NCBI GenBank assembly: GCA_900542945.1 | Contig: UQPI01000042.1 | Location: 1-18,650, forward strand | Direction: 5' to 3' | Length of the DNA: 18,650 bases | Source of the DNA: an uncultured Collinsella sp. | GTDB taxonomy: Bacteria; Actinomycetota; Coriobacteriia; Coriobacteriales; Coriobacteriaceae | Part shown: piece by piece, positions 1 through 7,266 of the stretch | Numbering within the stretch: position 1 is the first letter of the stretch | How the letters are laid out: each line of letters opens with the position of its first letter | Program-made: the position numbers and the translations under genes | Notes under the pieces: generated by a model | Seen by the model: the letters and a program-made list of their open reading frames with translations, nothing else | The model's database searches: none | What the model was told of the DNA's origin: nothing

Positions 1-216
1 TTTGCCGCGCTCATTTCGTTCTCGCTTGGCTTTATGAACCTGCTGCCCATCCCACCACTCGATGGCGGCAAGCTGGTCATCGAGATCATTCAAAAGATTG
101 CGGGCCGCGAGCTTCCGCTCAAGGTCCAGACGATTGTGAGCTATGTGGGCATCGCGCTCTTTGCGCTGCTGTTTGTCTATATGCTTCGTTCCGACATCCT
201 TCGATTTATTCTGTAG
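1..216 (+). CDS. rseP: Site-2 intramembrane metalloprotease, C-terminal end (partial)
   Basis: Only the last 71 codons are inside the window; the reading frame is open from base 1 and stops at TAG 214-216. The piece contains NLLPIPPLDGGKL (residues 13-25 of the visible part), the conserved LDG motif of M50B site-2 proteases, in which the Asp is a zinc ligand. A hydrophobic segment near the end (about IVSYVGIALFALLFVYML) is the last membrane helix. The family cleaves membrane-embedded anti-sigma factors and signal peptide remnants. The HExxH site and PDZ domain would lie upstream, outside the window. The gene ends 13 bases before ispG, the usual rseP-ispG order in many bacteria, so the two are probably co-transcribed. 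Family assignment is firm; calling it RseP rather than another M50 paralogue rests on context. Confidence 0.88.
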   Translation, partial: FAALISFSLGFMNLLPIPPLDGGKLVIEIIQKIAGRELPLKVQTIVSYVGIALFALLFVYMLRSDILRFIL

Positions 217-229
217 GGGAGTGTTTGGA

Positions 230-1312
230 TTGTCTTTATCCCATCCTTTGCCTCGCGAGCTGACGCGCCCCGTGCATGTGGGCGGCGTGCAGATCGGTGG
301 CGGCGCGCCGGTGGTGGTCCAATCTATGACCTGCACCGATACCGCTGATGCCCAGGCAACGCTTGCGCAAGTGTGCGCGTTGGCGCAGGCTGGCTGCGAT
401 ATCGTGCGCGTGAGCGTGCCCTCCGAGGCCGCGCTTGAGGGCTTCCGCGCCATCTGTGCCGAGTCTCCGGTGCCGATTGTCGCCGATATCCACTTTAACC
501 ATAAGCTCGCCATTGGTGCCGTTGAGGCCGGTGCCGCCAAGCTGCGCATCAATCCCGGCAATATCGGCGATTGGGCCAAGGTTGACGCGGTGATCGATGC
601 TGCGGGTGCCTCGGGCTGTGCGATTCGCATTGGCGTGAACGCGGGCTCGCTTGAGCAAGATATTGCCGAGCGCGACGACCTCACGCAGCCCGAAAAGCTC
701 GTGATGTCGAGCGAGCGCTTCGTCAAGCACTTTGAGGATCGCGGCTTTACGAACATTGTGCTTTCGGCCAAGGCCCATAGCGTGCAAACGACGCTCGATA
801 CCTATCGAGCCCTGTCACGTGAGATTCCCCACGTTCCGCTTCACCTGGGCGTGACGGAGGCGGGGACCAAGCTTCAGGGCACCATCAAGAGCTCTGTAGG
901 CTTGGGTATCTTGCTTTCCGAAGGCATCGGCGACACCATGCGTGTGTCGCTCACGGCCGATCCGGTTGAGGAGCCGCCGGTCGCCTGGGGAATTCTACAG
1001 TCGCTGGGCCTGCGTCGCCGTGGTCCCGAGATTGTCTCGTGCCCCACGTGCGCCCGCTGCCAGGTTAACCTCATTCCCATCGCCGAGGAGGTCACCGAGC
1101 GGCTTAAGAACTATTCCGCGCCGCTTTCGATTGCCGTCATGGGATGTGCCGTTAATGGCCCCGGTGAGGCTTCTGATGCCGACCTGGGCGTTGCTTGCGG
1201 ACGTGGTCAGGCCTTGCTCTTTTCGCATGGCCAGATCATTGGTAAAGTAGCTGAGGACCAAATTGTCGACGCGCTTATGGCCGAGGTCGACAAGCTTATT
1301 GAGGAGAAGTAA
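230..1312 (+). CDS. ispG: 4-hydroxy-3-methylbut-2-en-1-yl diphosphate synthase (IspG/GcpE)
   Basis: The product converts methylerythritol cyclodiphosphate to HMBPP in the MEP isoprenoid pathway, using a [4Fe-4S] cluster. The N-terminus has the family signature TRPVHVGGVQIGGGAPVVVQ followed by SMTCTDT. The predicted cluster ligands are C271, C274 (CPTC) and C306, with E313 in CAVNGPGE, which matches the spacing of the E. coli enzyme. I chose TTG at 230 because AGGGGAG (215-221) lies 8 bases upstream and because the family starts only a few residues before the TRPV motif; the frame is open further upstream, but GTG 221 overlaps the Shine-Dalgarno. This gives 360 residues, a normal length. The stop is immediately followed by the proS ATG, so the two are probably translationally coupled. 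Confidence 0.95.
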   Translation: MSLSHPLPRELTRPVHVGGVQIGGGAPVVVQSMTCTDTADAQATLAQVCALAQAGCDIVRVSVPSEAALEGFRAICAESPVPIVADIHFNHKLAIGAVEAGAAKLRINPGNIGDWAKVDAVIDAAGASGCAIRIGVNAGSLEQDIAERDDLTQPEKLVMSSERFVKHFEDRGFTNIVLSAKAHSVQTTLDTYRALSREIPHVPLHLGVTEAGTKLQGTIKSSVGLGILLSEGIGDTMRVSLTADPVEEPPVAWGILQSLGLRRRGPEIVSCPTCARCQVNLIPIAEEVTERLKNYSAPLSIAVMGCAVNGPGEASDADLGVACGRGQALLFSHGQIIGKVAEDQIVDALMAEVDKLIEEK

Positions 1313-3034
1313 ATGACTCGAGCAATGTATATGTCTAAGCTCTATGCGCCGACGCTTAAAGAGGATCCGGCGGACGCTGAGCTCGCCAGCCACCGCCTGT
1401 TGCTCCGTGCCGGCATGATCCGCAAGGAGGCCGCCGGCCTGTATTCCTATCTGCCGCTTGCTTGGCGCTCGATCCGCAAGATTGAGAACATCGTGCGCGA
1501 CGAGATGGACGCTGCCGGCGCCCAGGAGCTCATGATGCCCATTATGGTCGATGCCGAGCTGTGGCGTGAGTCCGGCCGTATCGATGCCTATGGCAAGGAG
1601 CTTGTGCGCTTTGATGACCGCCACGGCCGCGAGTTTGTGCTCGGACCCACGCACGAGGAGACCGTCACGGCCCTAGTGCGCAATGAGCTGCGCTCCTATA
1701 AGCAGCTGCCCGTCAACCTGTACCACATTCAGGACAAGTTCCGCGACGAGTTCCGCCCTCGCTTTGGCCTGATGCGCGGTCGCGAGTTCATCATGAAGGA
1801 CGCCTACAGCTTCTCCGCCACGCAGGAGAGTCTGCAGGAGGAGTACGACAAGATGAAGCAGGCCTATGCCAACATTTGCGAGCGCTGCTACATCAAGGCT
1901 CTGCCCGTTGTCGCCGACTCCGGCGAGATCGGTGGCGATACCTCCGTCGAGTACATGGCTTTGGCCGACGCCGGCGAGGCTTCGCTCGTCTACTGCGACG
2001 ATTGCGGCTTTGCTGCCGATGACGAGGCCGCAAGCACCAAGGTCGTTGTGACCGAGGGTCCTGGCGACGGTACGCTTACCAAGGTCGAGACTCCGGGCAT
2101 GGGCACCATCGAGGCCGTTGCAAAGTTCTTCGGCTTCCCCGAGAACGGCACGCGTAAGTCTCTGGCACTCATCGACGCCGAGGGCAAGCCCGTCGTGGCC
2201 ATTGTTCCGGGCGACCACGAGCTCAACGATTGCAAGGCCGAGCATGTCTTTGGCAAGGGCTATCGCATGATGACTGATGAGGAGCTCCAGACCTACGGTC
2301 TGCATAAGGGCTTTATCGGACCGGTTAACCTGCCCGATGGCATTCGCCTGGTGTGCGACGAGAGCCTGCGCGAGTCCAAGCAGTGGGCCTGCGGTGCCAA
2401 CGAGGTCGATTATCACTTTACCGGTGCCTGCCCCGAGCGCGATTTTACCGTCGACGAGTGGGCCGACCTGGTAACCGTCGTTGCCGGCGATCCCTGCCCG
2501 CACTGCGGCAAGCCGCTCTCTGCTGCTCGCGGCATCGAGGTCTCGCAGGTCTTCCAGCTGGGCACCAAGTATTCCGAGGCCATGGGTGCCACCTTTATGG
2601 ACGAGGATGGCAAGGAAAAGCCGCTTATCATGGGTTGCTACGGCGTGGGCGTGTCCCGCTCGCTTGCTGCCGTCGTGGAGCAGCACAACGACGAGCACGG
2701 TATTGTCTGGCCGGTCTCCGTCGCCCCTTACGAGGTTGCGGTGATTCCGCTCGACCCCAAGAAGGAGGAGTGCGCTACCGTCTGCGAGCAGATTGTAGAT
2801 GGCCTGTGCGCCGAGGGTATCGAGGTCGTCGTCGACGACCGCGATGAGCGTCCCGGATTTAAGTTTGCCGACAACGATCTTATGGGCTTCCCGTATCAGG
2901 TGGTTCTGGGCAAGCGCGGCCTTAAGAACGGCACCGTTGAGCTCAAGGACCGTGCCACGGGCGAGCGCGAGGATGTGGCGATTGACGAGGTCGTCGCCAA
3001 GGTTGCCGAGCTGGTGAAGGCTGCCCGCCGTTAA
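1313..3034 (+). CDS. proS: Prolyl-tRNA synthetase, bacterial type with editing domain
   Basis: This class II aminoacyl-tRNA synthetase charges tRNA-Pro in the cytosol. The N-terminal part (APTLKEDPADAELASHRLLL, then RAGMIRKEAAGLYSYLPL) is typical of bacterial ProS. Class II motif 2 region and the T-H-E-E loop are visible (T113-E116), and motif 3 is GCYGVGVSRS at residues 441-450. About 180 residues between them (roughly 220-400) form the INS/YbaK-like cis-editing domain that hydrolyses Ala-tRNA-Pro. The C-terminal anticodon-binding domain runs from about APYEVAVIPLD to the end. At 573 residues it is the standard length. ATG 1313 directly abuts the ispG stop; GAGGAGAAG at 1301-1309 is the ribosome-binding site inside the ispG end. 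ATGs at 1325 and 1331 are possible alternative starts. Confidence 0.97.
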   Translation: MTRAMYMSKLYAPTLKEDPADAELASHRLLLRAGMIRKEAAGLYSYLPLAWRSIRKIENIVRDEMDAAGAQELMMPIMVDAELWRESGRIDAYGKELVRFDDRHGREFVLGPTHEETVTALVRNELRSYKQLPVNLYHIQDKFRDEFRPRFGLMRGREFIMKDAYSFSATQESLQEEYDKMKQAYANICERCYIKALPVVADSGEIGGDTSVEYMALADAGEASLVYCDDCGFAADDEAASTKVVVTEGPGDGTLTKVETPGMGTIEAVAKFFGFPENGTRKSLALIDAEGKPVVAIVPGDHELNDCKAEHVFGKGYRMMTDEELQTYGLHKGFIGPVNLPDGIRLVCDESLRESKQWACGANEVDYHFTGACPERDFTVDEWADLVTVVAGDPCPHCGKPLSAARGIEVSQVFQLGTKYSEAMGATFMDEDGKEKPLIMGCYGVGVSRSLAAVVEQHNDEHGIVWPVSVAPYEVAVIPLDPKKEECATVCEQIVDGLCAEGIEVVVDDRDERPGFKFADNDLMGFPYQVVLGKRGLKNGTVELKDRATGEREDVAIDEVVAKVAELVKAARR

Positions 3035-3064
3035 TCGACGATTTCGCTTGTAGTTCGATATACG

Positions 3065-3113
3065 GGACGGCCCAGCATTTCTCCAGATCGGGGGGATGCG
3101 GGGCCGTCCTTTT
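3065..3113 (+). terminator. Intrinsic terminator of the rseP-ispG-proS unit
   Basis: A perfect 9-bp stem, GGACGGCCC (3065-3073) with GGGCCGTCC (3101-3109), is followed by TTTT (3110-3113). The 27-base interior can extend the stem further: GCAT (3075-3078) with ATGC (3096-3099), and CTCC with GGGG inside that. It begins 31 bases after the proS stop. Confidence 0.85.
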
Positions 3114-3142
3114 ATCTTGCCTGCGTGTTCAATCGCTAAAAG

Positions 3143-3178
3143 GGAAACCCCGCAGCCCATGTGAGCTGCGGGGTTTCC
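3143..3178. terminator. Bidirectional terminator between proS and the convergent kinase gene
   Basis: A perfect 14-bp stem, GGAAACCCCGCAGC (3143-3156) with GCTGCGGGGTTTCC (3165-3178), encloses an 8-base loop. Read on the minus strand it ends in CCCTTTTA, a reasonable U-tract, and sits 36 bases past the kinase stop codon, so it mainly serves that gene. Read on the plus strand it ends in CCTTTGT and would back up the proS terminator. Confidence 0.85.
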
Positions 3179-3213
3179 TTTGTGCCTCCGATGCGAAATA
3201 AATCGCTCGGATA

Positions 3214-3978
3214 TTACTGATAATCGACGACGTCGATCCAGTTCTTCAGGAACTCATCGTTCACGTTGCGCTTGCGAGCGAGCTCGGAAGCGGCGACGAT
3301 GCTCGTCCACTGACGTACGACCTGCATGGGCATGTCGGCGCGGTCGCAGTAGAGCTCCAGGTAGGCCTCAGCCTGATCCTTGCTGTTGAGGGCGAAGAGC
3401 AGGTAGGTGGTGGCAACGTCGGCAGCAGGGGAGCCCTGGGTGGCGTGCGCCCAGTCGCACACATAGAGCTGGCCGTCGTCGCCGACGATGACGTTGGAGG
3501 GGTTGAAGTCGCCGTGGCAGACCTTGAACTCCTTGGTCATGCCGTCCAGACGCTCCTGAAGGTTGTAGCGCGTGGTGGCATTGAGCTGATCGAGGCTGTC
3601 GATCATGCGGGCGAACTTGTCGCGCTGACGGTTGAGCAGCGGGGAGGTGTAGCCGTGGATCTCGATCTGGAGGTCGACGAACATCTCGAGGTACTCACCA
3701 AAGCGCTGGGGCTCGGCAGTCATCTTTTCGGCAAGGGTGGTGCCCGGAACCTTCTCGGTCACGAGCGCCCAGCCGTTGGCGTTCTCGAGCTGGGAAACCT
3801 CGAGAGCCTTGGGGCTGCGGATGCCGCACTCATTGATGCGGGCAAGATTCAAAGCCTCGTTGAACACGTCGGAGACAGGCTTGGTTTCGTTAAAGACCTT
3901 GACGATCTTGTCGCCCAGGTCGTAAACGACCTTGTTGCCACGGCGGACGAGCTCGGTCTTGGAATCGGGTAGCAGCAT
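3214..3978 (-). CDS. APH/choline-kinase-like phosphotransferase, substrate unknown
   Basis: A 254-residue protein with the protein-kinase-like phosphotransferase fold (aminoglycoside phosphotransferase/choline kinase superfamily). The catalytic loop is HGDFNPSNV, with H155, D157 (catalytic base) and N162; the metal-binding Asp that follows is D175 in VCDWAH. An N-lobe strand IVKVFN carries K27 as the likely ATP-binding lysine. The family phosphorylates small molecules such as choline, sugars, homoserine or aminoglycosides; nothing here identifies the substrate, and a resistance role should not be assumed. ATG 3978 has AAGGAT (3986-3990) 7 bases upstream. The gene lies 88 bases downstream of adhE on the same strand, separated by a strong hairpin, so it may be transcribed at reduced level from the adhE promoter. 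No membrane segment or signal peptide is evident. Confidence 0.85.
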   Translation of the reverse strand: MLLPDSKTELVRRGNKVVYDLGDKIVKVFNETKPVSDVFNEALNLARINECGIRSPKALEVSQLENANGWALVTEKVPGTTLAEKMTAEPQRFGEYLEMFVDLQIEIHGYTSPLLNRQRDKFARMIDSLDQLNATTRYNLQERLDGMTKEFKVCHGDFNPSNVIVGDDGQLYVCDWAHATQGSPAADVATTYLLFALNSKDQAEAYLELYCDRADMPMQVVRQWTSIVAASELARKRNVNDEFLKNWIDVVDYQ

Positions 3979-4010
3979 GGTTGCATCCTTTCAACGATGC
4001 GATAGAAGCG

Positions 4011-4049
4011 ACGGCGGGGGTGTGTGAAACACCCGTGCACCCCCGCCGT
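4011..4049 (-). promoter_or_regulatory. GC-rich hairpin between adhE and the kinase gene
   Basis: ACGGCGGGGGTG (4011-4022) pairs perfectly with CACCCCCGCCGT (4038-4049), a 12-bp stem with a 15-base loop. On the adhE-reading (minus) strand the stem is followed by CGCTTCTATCG, not a U-tract, so this is not a canonical intrinsic terminator. It may be a weak terminator, an RNA-stabilising 3' structure for adhE mRNA, or a processing site that sets the adhE:kinase ratio. Confidence 0.6.
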
Positions 4050-4066
4050 TAAAAACCGTGCTAAAA

Positions 4067-6715
4067 CTAGCAGACGGCGTAGTCCTGAGGCTCGCGGCCG
4101 TAGTAGGCGTCCAGGTAGAGCTCCTTGATCTCGCTCATGAGCGGGTAGCGCGGGTTAGCGCCGGTGCACTGGTCGTTGAATGCCTGCTCGGTCATCTCGT
4201 CGAGGGTGTCGAGGAAGTACTGCTCGTCAACACCGTAGTCGGCGATGGTCTTCTTGACGCCGATGAAGTCCTTGAGCTCCTCGAGCTTCGTGATGAAGTT
4301 CTCGAAGACCTCCTTGTCGTCCTTGCCCTCGATGCCGCAGTACTTGGCCATCTCGGCGTAGTTGTGCAGCGCGTTGGGGTAAGGATACTGGGAGAACGTG
4401 CCCATCTTGACGGGAGCCTCGGCGGCGTTGTAGCGCATGACGCGGGTCAGGATGACGGCGTTGGCGAGGCCGTGGGGCAGGTGATGGAAGGCGCCGAGCT
4501 TGTGGGCCATGGAGTGGTTGAGGCCCAGGAAGGCGTTGGCGAAGGCCATACCGGCCATGCAGGAGGCGTTGTGCATCTCCTCGCGGGCGTGCGGGTCCTT
4601 GGCGCCGTTCGTGAAGCTGGAGGGCAGGTTCTCAAAGACGAGCTTGGCAGCGCGCTCGGAGAGGCCCTTGGTGTAGTCAGAAGCCATGATGGAGACATAG
4701 GACTCGATGGCGTGGGTCATGACGTCGATGCCGGAGGCAGCGGTCAGGCCGCGCGGGGCGGTCATGCAGTTGTCGGCGTCGACGATAGCCATGTTGGGGA
4801 GCAGCGCGTAGTCGGCGAGCGGCCACTTGATGCCGGTCTCCTTGTCGGTGATGATGGCGAACGGCGTGCACTCGGAGCCGGTACCCGAAGAGGTCGGGAC
4901 GGCGACGAAGTAGGCCTTCTTGCCCATCTCGGGGAAAGTGAAGATACGCTTGCGGATGTCCATGAAGTCCATGGCCATGTCCTCAAACTTGCACTCGGGG
5001 TGCTCGTACATCATCCACATGATCTTGCCGGCGTCCATAGCGGAGCCACCGCCGACGGCGATGATCACGTCAGGCTCAAAGAGAGCCATCTGCTTGGCGC
5101 CGCGACGTGCGCACTGCAGCGACGGATCGGGCTCGACGTCGTAGAAGCAGTCGTGGGCGATGCCCATCTCGTCGAGCTTGGCCTCGATGGCGCGGGTGTT
5201 GCCATTCTTGAAGAGGAACTGGTCGGTGACGATGAAGGCGCGCTTCTTGCCCATGACGGTACCGAGCTCGTCGAGGGCGACGGGCGTGGAACCCTTCTTG
5301 AAGTAGACCTTCTCGGGAGCGCGGAACCACAGCATGTTCTCACGGCGCTCGGCCACAGTCTTAACGTTGATCAAGTGCTTCACCCCAACGTTCTCGGAGA
5401 CGGAGTTGCCGCCCCAGGAGCCGCAGCCCAGGGTCAGAGACGGCTTCATGCCAAAGTTGTACAGGTCACCGATGCCGCCGTGCGAGGACGGGGTGTTGAT
5501 GACGATACGGCAGGCCTTCATGACGTGCTCGAACAGGCTGATCTTCTCGGCCTGGGCGGGGTGCACGTACAGAGAGGCGGTGTGGCCCGGGCCACCGGCG
5601 AGCACCAGGTGCTCGGCCTTGTCGACTGCCTCCTGGAAGTCCTTGGCGTGGTACATGGCCAGGACCGGGGAGAGCTTCTCGTGGGAGAACTCCTCCTTGG
5701 CGGGGTCGGTGGAGGTGACCTCGGCGATCAGGATCTTGGTCTTGGCGGGAACCTCGATGCCTGCGAGCTCGGCGATCTTGGCGGCAGCCATGCCGGGGAT
5801 GCGGTGGTCGAGAGCGCCGTTCTTGAACATGGCGGCACGCAGAGCCTCCATCTCGGCACCCTGCTTGACGAAGTAGCAGCCGCGCTTCTGGAACTCGGCC
5901 TTAACCTGGTCATAGATGGTGTCGATGACGGTCACGGACTGCTCGGAAGCGCAGATCATGCCGTTGTCGAAGGTCTTGGAGTGGATGATGGAGTTGACGG
6001 CGAGCAGCACGTCGGCGGTGTCGTCGATGACGACCGGGGTGTTACCGGCGCCAACGCCCAGGGCGGGCTTGCCCGAGGAGTAGGCGGCCTTGACCATGCC
6101 CGGGCCACCGGTGGCGAGGATGATGTCGACGTCGCGCATGACCATGTTGGTCAGCTCGATGGAAGGGACATCGACCCAGCCGATGATGCCCTCGGGGGCG
6201 CCGGCCTTGACGGCGGCGTCAAGCACGAGCTTGGCGGCGGCGATGGTGCACTTGGCGGCAGCCGGGTGCGGGGAGATGATGATGGCGTTGCGGGTCTTCA
6301 GGCTGATCAGCGTCTTGAAGATCGCGGTGGAGGTGGGGTTGGTCGTCGGGATGACGGCGCCCACGATGCCGATGGGCTCGGCGATCTTGGTGATGCCGTA
6401 AGCCTCGTCGCGCTCCAGGACACCACAGGTCTTGGTGTTCTTATAAGCGTTGTAGATGTACTCTGCGGCGTAGTGGTTCTTGATGACCTTGTCCTCAAGA
6501 ACGCCGCGGCCGGTCTCCTCGATGGCCATCTTCGCCAACGGGATACGTGCCTTGTTGGCGGCCATGGCGGCCTCATAGAAGATCTTGTCGACCTGCTCCT
6601 GCGTGTACGTAGCAAAAAGCGCCTGGGCCTCTCGCATCTGAGCGAGCTTAGCCTCAAGCGCCTCTACGTTGTCCACAATTGCGGGAGTAGTGTTTTCCGG
6701 TGACTTTTTCACCAT
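4067..6715 (-). CDS. adhE: Bifunctional acetaldehyde-CoA/alcohol dehydrogenase (AdhE)
   Basis: An 882-residue fusion that reduces acetyl-CoA to acetaldehyde and then to ethanol, oxidising two NADH; in the family it assembles into helical spirosomes. The N-terminal CoA-acylating aldehyde dehydrogenase half (about 1-440) has IGIVGAVIPTTNPTS (115-129), the glycine-rich VGAGNTPVVI (221-230) and catalytic C255 in GMICASEQS. The C-terminal iron-dependent alcohol dehydrogenase half (about 455-875) has the NAD-binding GGGSAMDAGK (555-564) and predicted metal ligands D664, H668, H734 and H748 (GIDVMTH, NHSMAHKLG, LPHGLAN). All key residues are present and length is standard. The start at 6715 has AAGGAG (complement of 6722-6727) at ideal spacing. 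It indicates mixed-acid/ethanol fermentation in an anaerobe. Confidence 0.98.
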   Translation of the reverse strand: MVKKSPENTTPAIVDNVEALEAKLAQMREAQALFATYTQEQVDKIFYEAAMAANKARIPLAKMAIEETGRGVLEDKVIKNHYAAEYIYNAYKNTKTCGVLERDEAYGITKIAEPIGIVGAVIPTTNPTSTAIFKTLISLKTRNAIIISPHPAAAKCTIAAAKLVLDAAVKAGAPEGIIGWVDVPSIELTNMVMRDVDIILATGGPGMVKAAYSSGKPALGVGAGNTPVVIDDTADVLLAVNSIIHSKTFDNGMICASEQSVTVIDTIYDQVKAEFQKRGCYFVKQGAEMEALRAAMFKNGALDHRIPGMAAAKIAELAGIEVPAKTKILIAEVTSTDPAKEEFSHEKLSPVLAMYHAKDFQEAVDKAEHLVLAGGPGHTASLYVHPAQAEKISLFEHVMKACRIVINTPSSHGGIGDLYNFGMKPSLTLGCGSWGGNSVSENVGVKHLINVKTVAERRENMLWFRAPEKVYFKKGSTPVALDELGTVMGKKRAFIVTDQFLFKNGNTRAIEAKLDEMGIAHDCFYDVEPDPSLQCARRGAKQMALFEPDVIIAVGGGSAMDAGKIMWMMYEHPECKFEDMAMDFMDIRKRIFTFPEMGKKAYFVAVPTSSGTGSECTPFAIITDKETGIKWPLADYALLPNMAIVDADNCMTAPRGLTAASGIDVMTHAIESYVSIMASDYTKGLSERAAKLVFENLPSSFTNGAKDPHAREEMHNASCMAGMAFANAFLGLNHSMAHKLGAFHHLPHGLANAVILTRVMRYNAAEAPVKMGTFSQYPYPNALHNYAEMAKYCGIEGKDDKEVFENFITKLEELKDFIGVKKTIADYGVDEQYFLDTLDEMTEQAFNDQCTGANPRYPLMSEIKELYLDAYYGREPQDYAVC

Positions 6716-6750
6716 TTGTGTCTCCTTGCGATCGGAGATTTACCCTACGT

Positions 6751-6766
6751 CTTGCATGATAGCAAG
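6751..6766 (-). promoter_or_regulatory. Probable adhE promoter -10 within an inverted repeat
   Basis: On the minus strand TGCTATCAT forms an extended -10 (TGn-TATCAT; hexamer is the complement of 6756-6761), about 40 bases upstream of the adhE start. It lies inside the inverted repeat CTTGC-ATGATA-GCAAG (6751-6766). No good -35 is seen at 16-18 bases, which fits an extended -10 or an activator-dependent promoter. The overlap suggests an operator, but the cognate regulator is unknown; it does not match the Rex consensus. Confidence 0.45.
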
Positions 6767-6807
6767 AAATTATTCGGCGAACGGTCAGATTCCTCTAAAA
6801 GGCACAC

Positions 6808-6837
6808 TAAAACGCTTCAATAAACTGAAACGCTTTA
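6808..6837. repeat. Paired AAACGCTT direct repeat upstream of adhE
   Basis: TAAAACGCTTCA (6808-6819) and TGAAACGCTTTA (6826-6837) share an identical AAACGCTT core, 18 bases apart, in an AT-rich stretch upstream of the predicted adhE -10. Each copy is a loose palindrome around a central CG, as in LacI-family operators, but one base shorter than the usual catabolite-response element. Position upstream of the promoter would suit an activator site. Function is inference. Confidence 0.4.
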
Positions 6838-7100
6838 ACTAAAATTATCAGCCTGCTGCATCGCCCCACTTATTGGGGGCGGATTTACATGAGTATTTCA
6901 ATCGGAAAACGGGGAGAACGGGGCATCTGTTTGACAATCGCTATTCGCGGGTTGCGGTTGAGTCGGACACGCAGGCGGTGCAGCTGCTCGATTATATCCA
7001 TCTCAATCCCGTGAAAGGTGCGCTCGACTCGCTCGAGGCGTATCGCTGGTCAAGCTTCAAGGCATATCAGCTGGGCTACGATCCCTTTGACATCTGCAAA

Positions 7101-7129
7101 CACTCATGTAAGTCTGTCCCAAATGAGTG
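7101..7129. repeat. Inverted repeat at the end of the transposase remnant
   Basis: CACTCAT (7101-7107) and ATGAGTG (7123-7129) are perfect inverted copies separated by 15 bases containing AAGTCTGTCCCAA. It sits just after the last transposase-like codons, where a Y1 transposase end hairpin would be expected. Whether it is a real transposon end is inference. Confidence 0.45.
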
Positions 7130-7177
7130 CAAAAAGGCGCCCGTAAGTCTGTCCCAAATGAGTGCAAAAAGGCGCCC
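7108..7177. repeat. Exact tandem duplication of a 35-bp unit
   Basis: Bases 7108-7142 and 7143-7177 are identical. The unit begins GTAAGTCTGTCCCAAATGAG and ends in AAAAAGGCGCCC. The second copy provides the distal arm and U-tract of the rpmB terminator. The perfect identity points to a recent slippage or transposition-linked duplication. Confidence 0.95.
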
Positions 7178-7198
7178 TCCGTAGGGGAGAGCGCCTTT
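7166..7198 (-). terminator. Intrinsic terminator of rpmB
   Basis: Reading on the minus strand, AAAGGCGC (complement of 7191-7198) pairs with GCGCCTTT (complement of 7168-7175) and is followed by more T, giving a TTTTT run (complement of 7166-7170). Inner bases CTCC/GGAG extend the stem. It begins about 70 bases after the rpmB stop. Its distal half is part of the 35-bp duplicated unit. Confidence 0.75.
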
Positions 7199-7266
7199 GG
7201 TAAGTTCTATATGAACGCGAGGTCTTTGACCCGGAGAGTCCGAGGTACTTGTTGGTAAGACCTTAT

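Larger units (their letters stand above)
6849..7184 (+). pseudogene. Remnant of IS200-like / REP-associated (Y1) transposase
   Basis: From about 6873 the plus strand encodes HEYFNRKTGRTGHLFDNRYS and then, a few residues on, QLLDYIHLNPVKGAL and YRWSSFKAYQLG. These are the hallmark C-terminal motifs of Y1 (HUH) transposases of the REP-associated/IS200-like group. The N-terminal half with the HUH motif is missing: the in-frame sequence upstream hits a stop at 6840-6842 in the adhE upstream region. There is no Shine-Dalgarno or plausible ATG. After GYDPFDICK the frame runs into the 35-bp tandem repeats, so the tail to 7184 is repeat-derived rather than genuine protein. I read it as a 5'- and 3'-truncated, inactive fragment. 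Family identity is fairly sure; exact boundaries are not. Confidence 0.8.

Noticed and set aside
1673..3160. A 495-codon minus-strand frame opposite proS
   Set aside because: It is an antisense shadow of proS with no recognisable domain, and it runs through both terminator hairpins.
3214..3978. Aminoglycoside resistance gene
   Set aside because: The fold matches aminoglycoside phosphotransferases, but the same motifs occur in many metabolic kinases, and there is no mobile or resistance context.
4058..6703. An 881-codon open frame on the plus strand, fully antisense to adhE
   Set aside because: It is a mirror of adhE caused by GC-rich codon bias: the translation is low-complexity (Leu/Val/Gly/Asp/His) with no domain, and adhE on the other strand has every expected motif.
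6716..6849. A Rex redox-repressor site upstream of adhE
   Set aside because: I looked for the TTGTGA-n6-TCACAA type palindrome and found none; only the CTTGC/GCAAG repeat and the AAACGCTT pair are present.
7101..7177. A CRISPR array
   Set aside because: Only two copies exist, they are directly adjacent with no spacer, and no cas genes are near.
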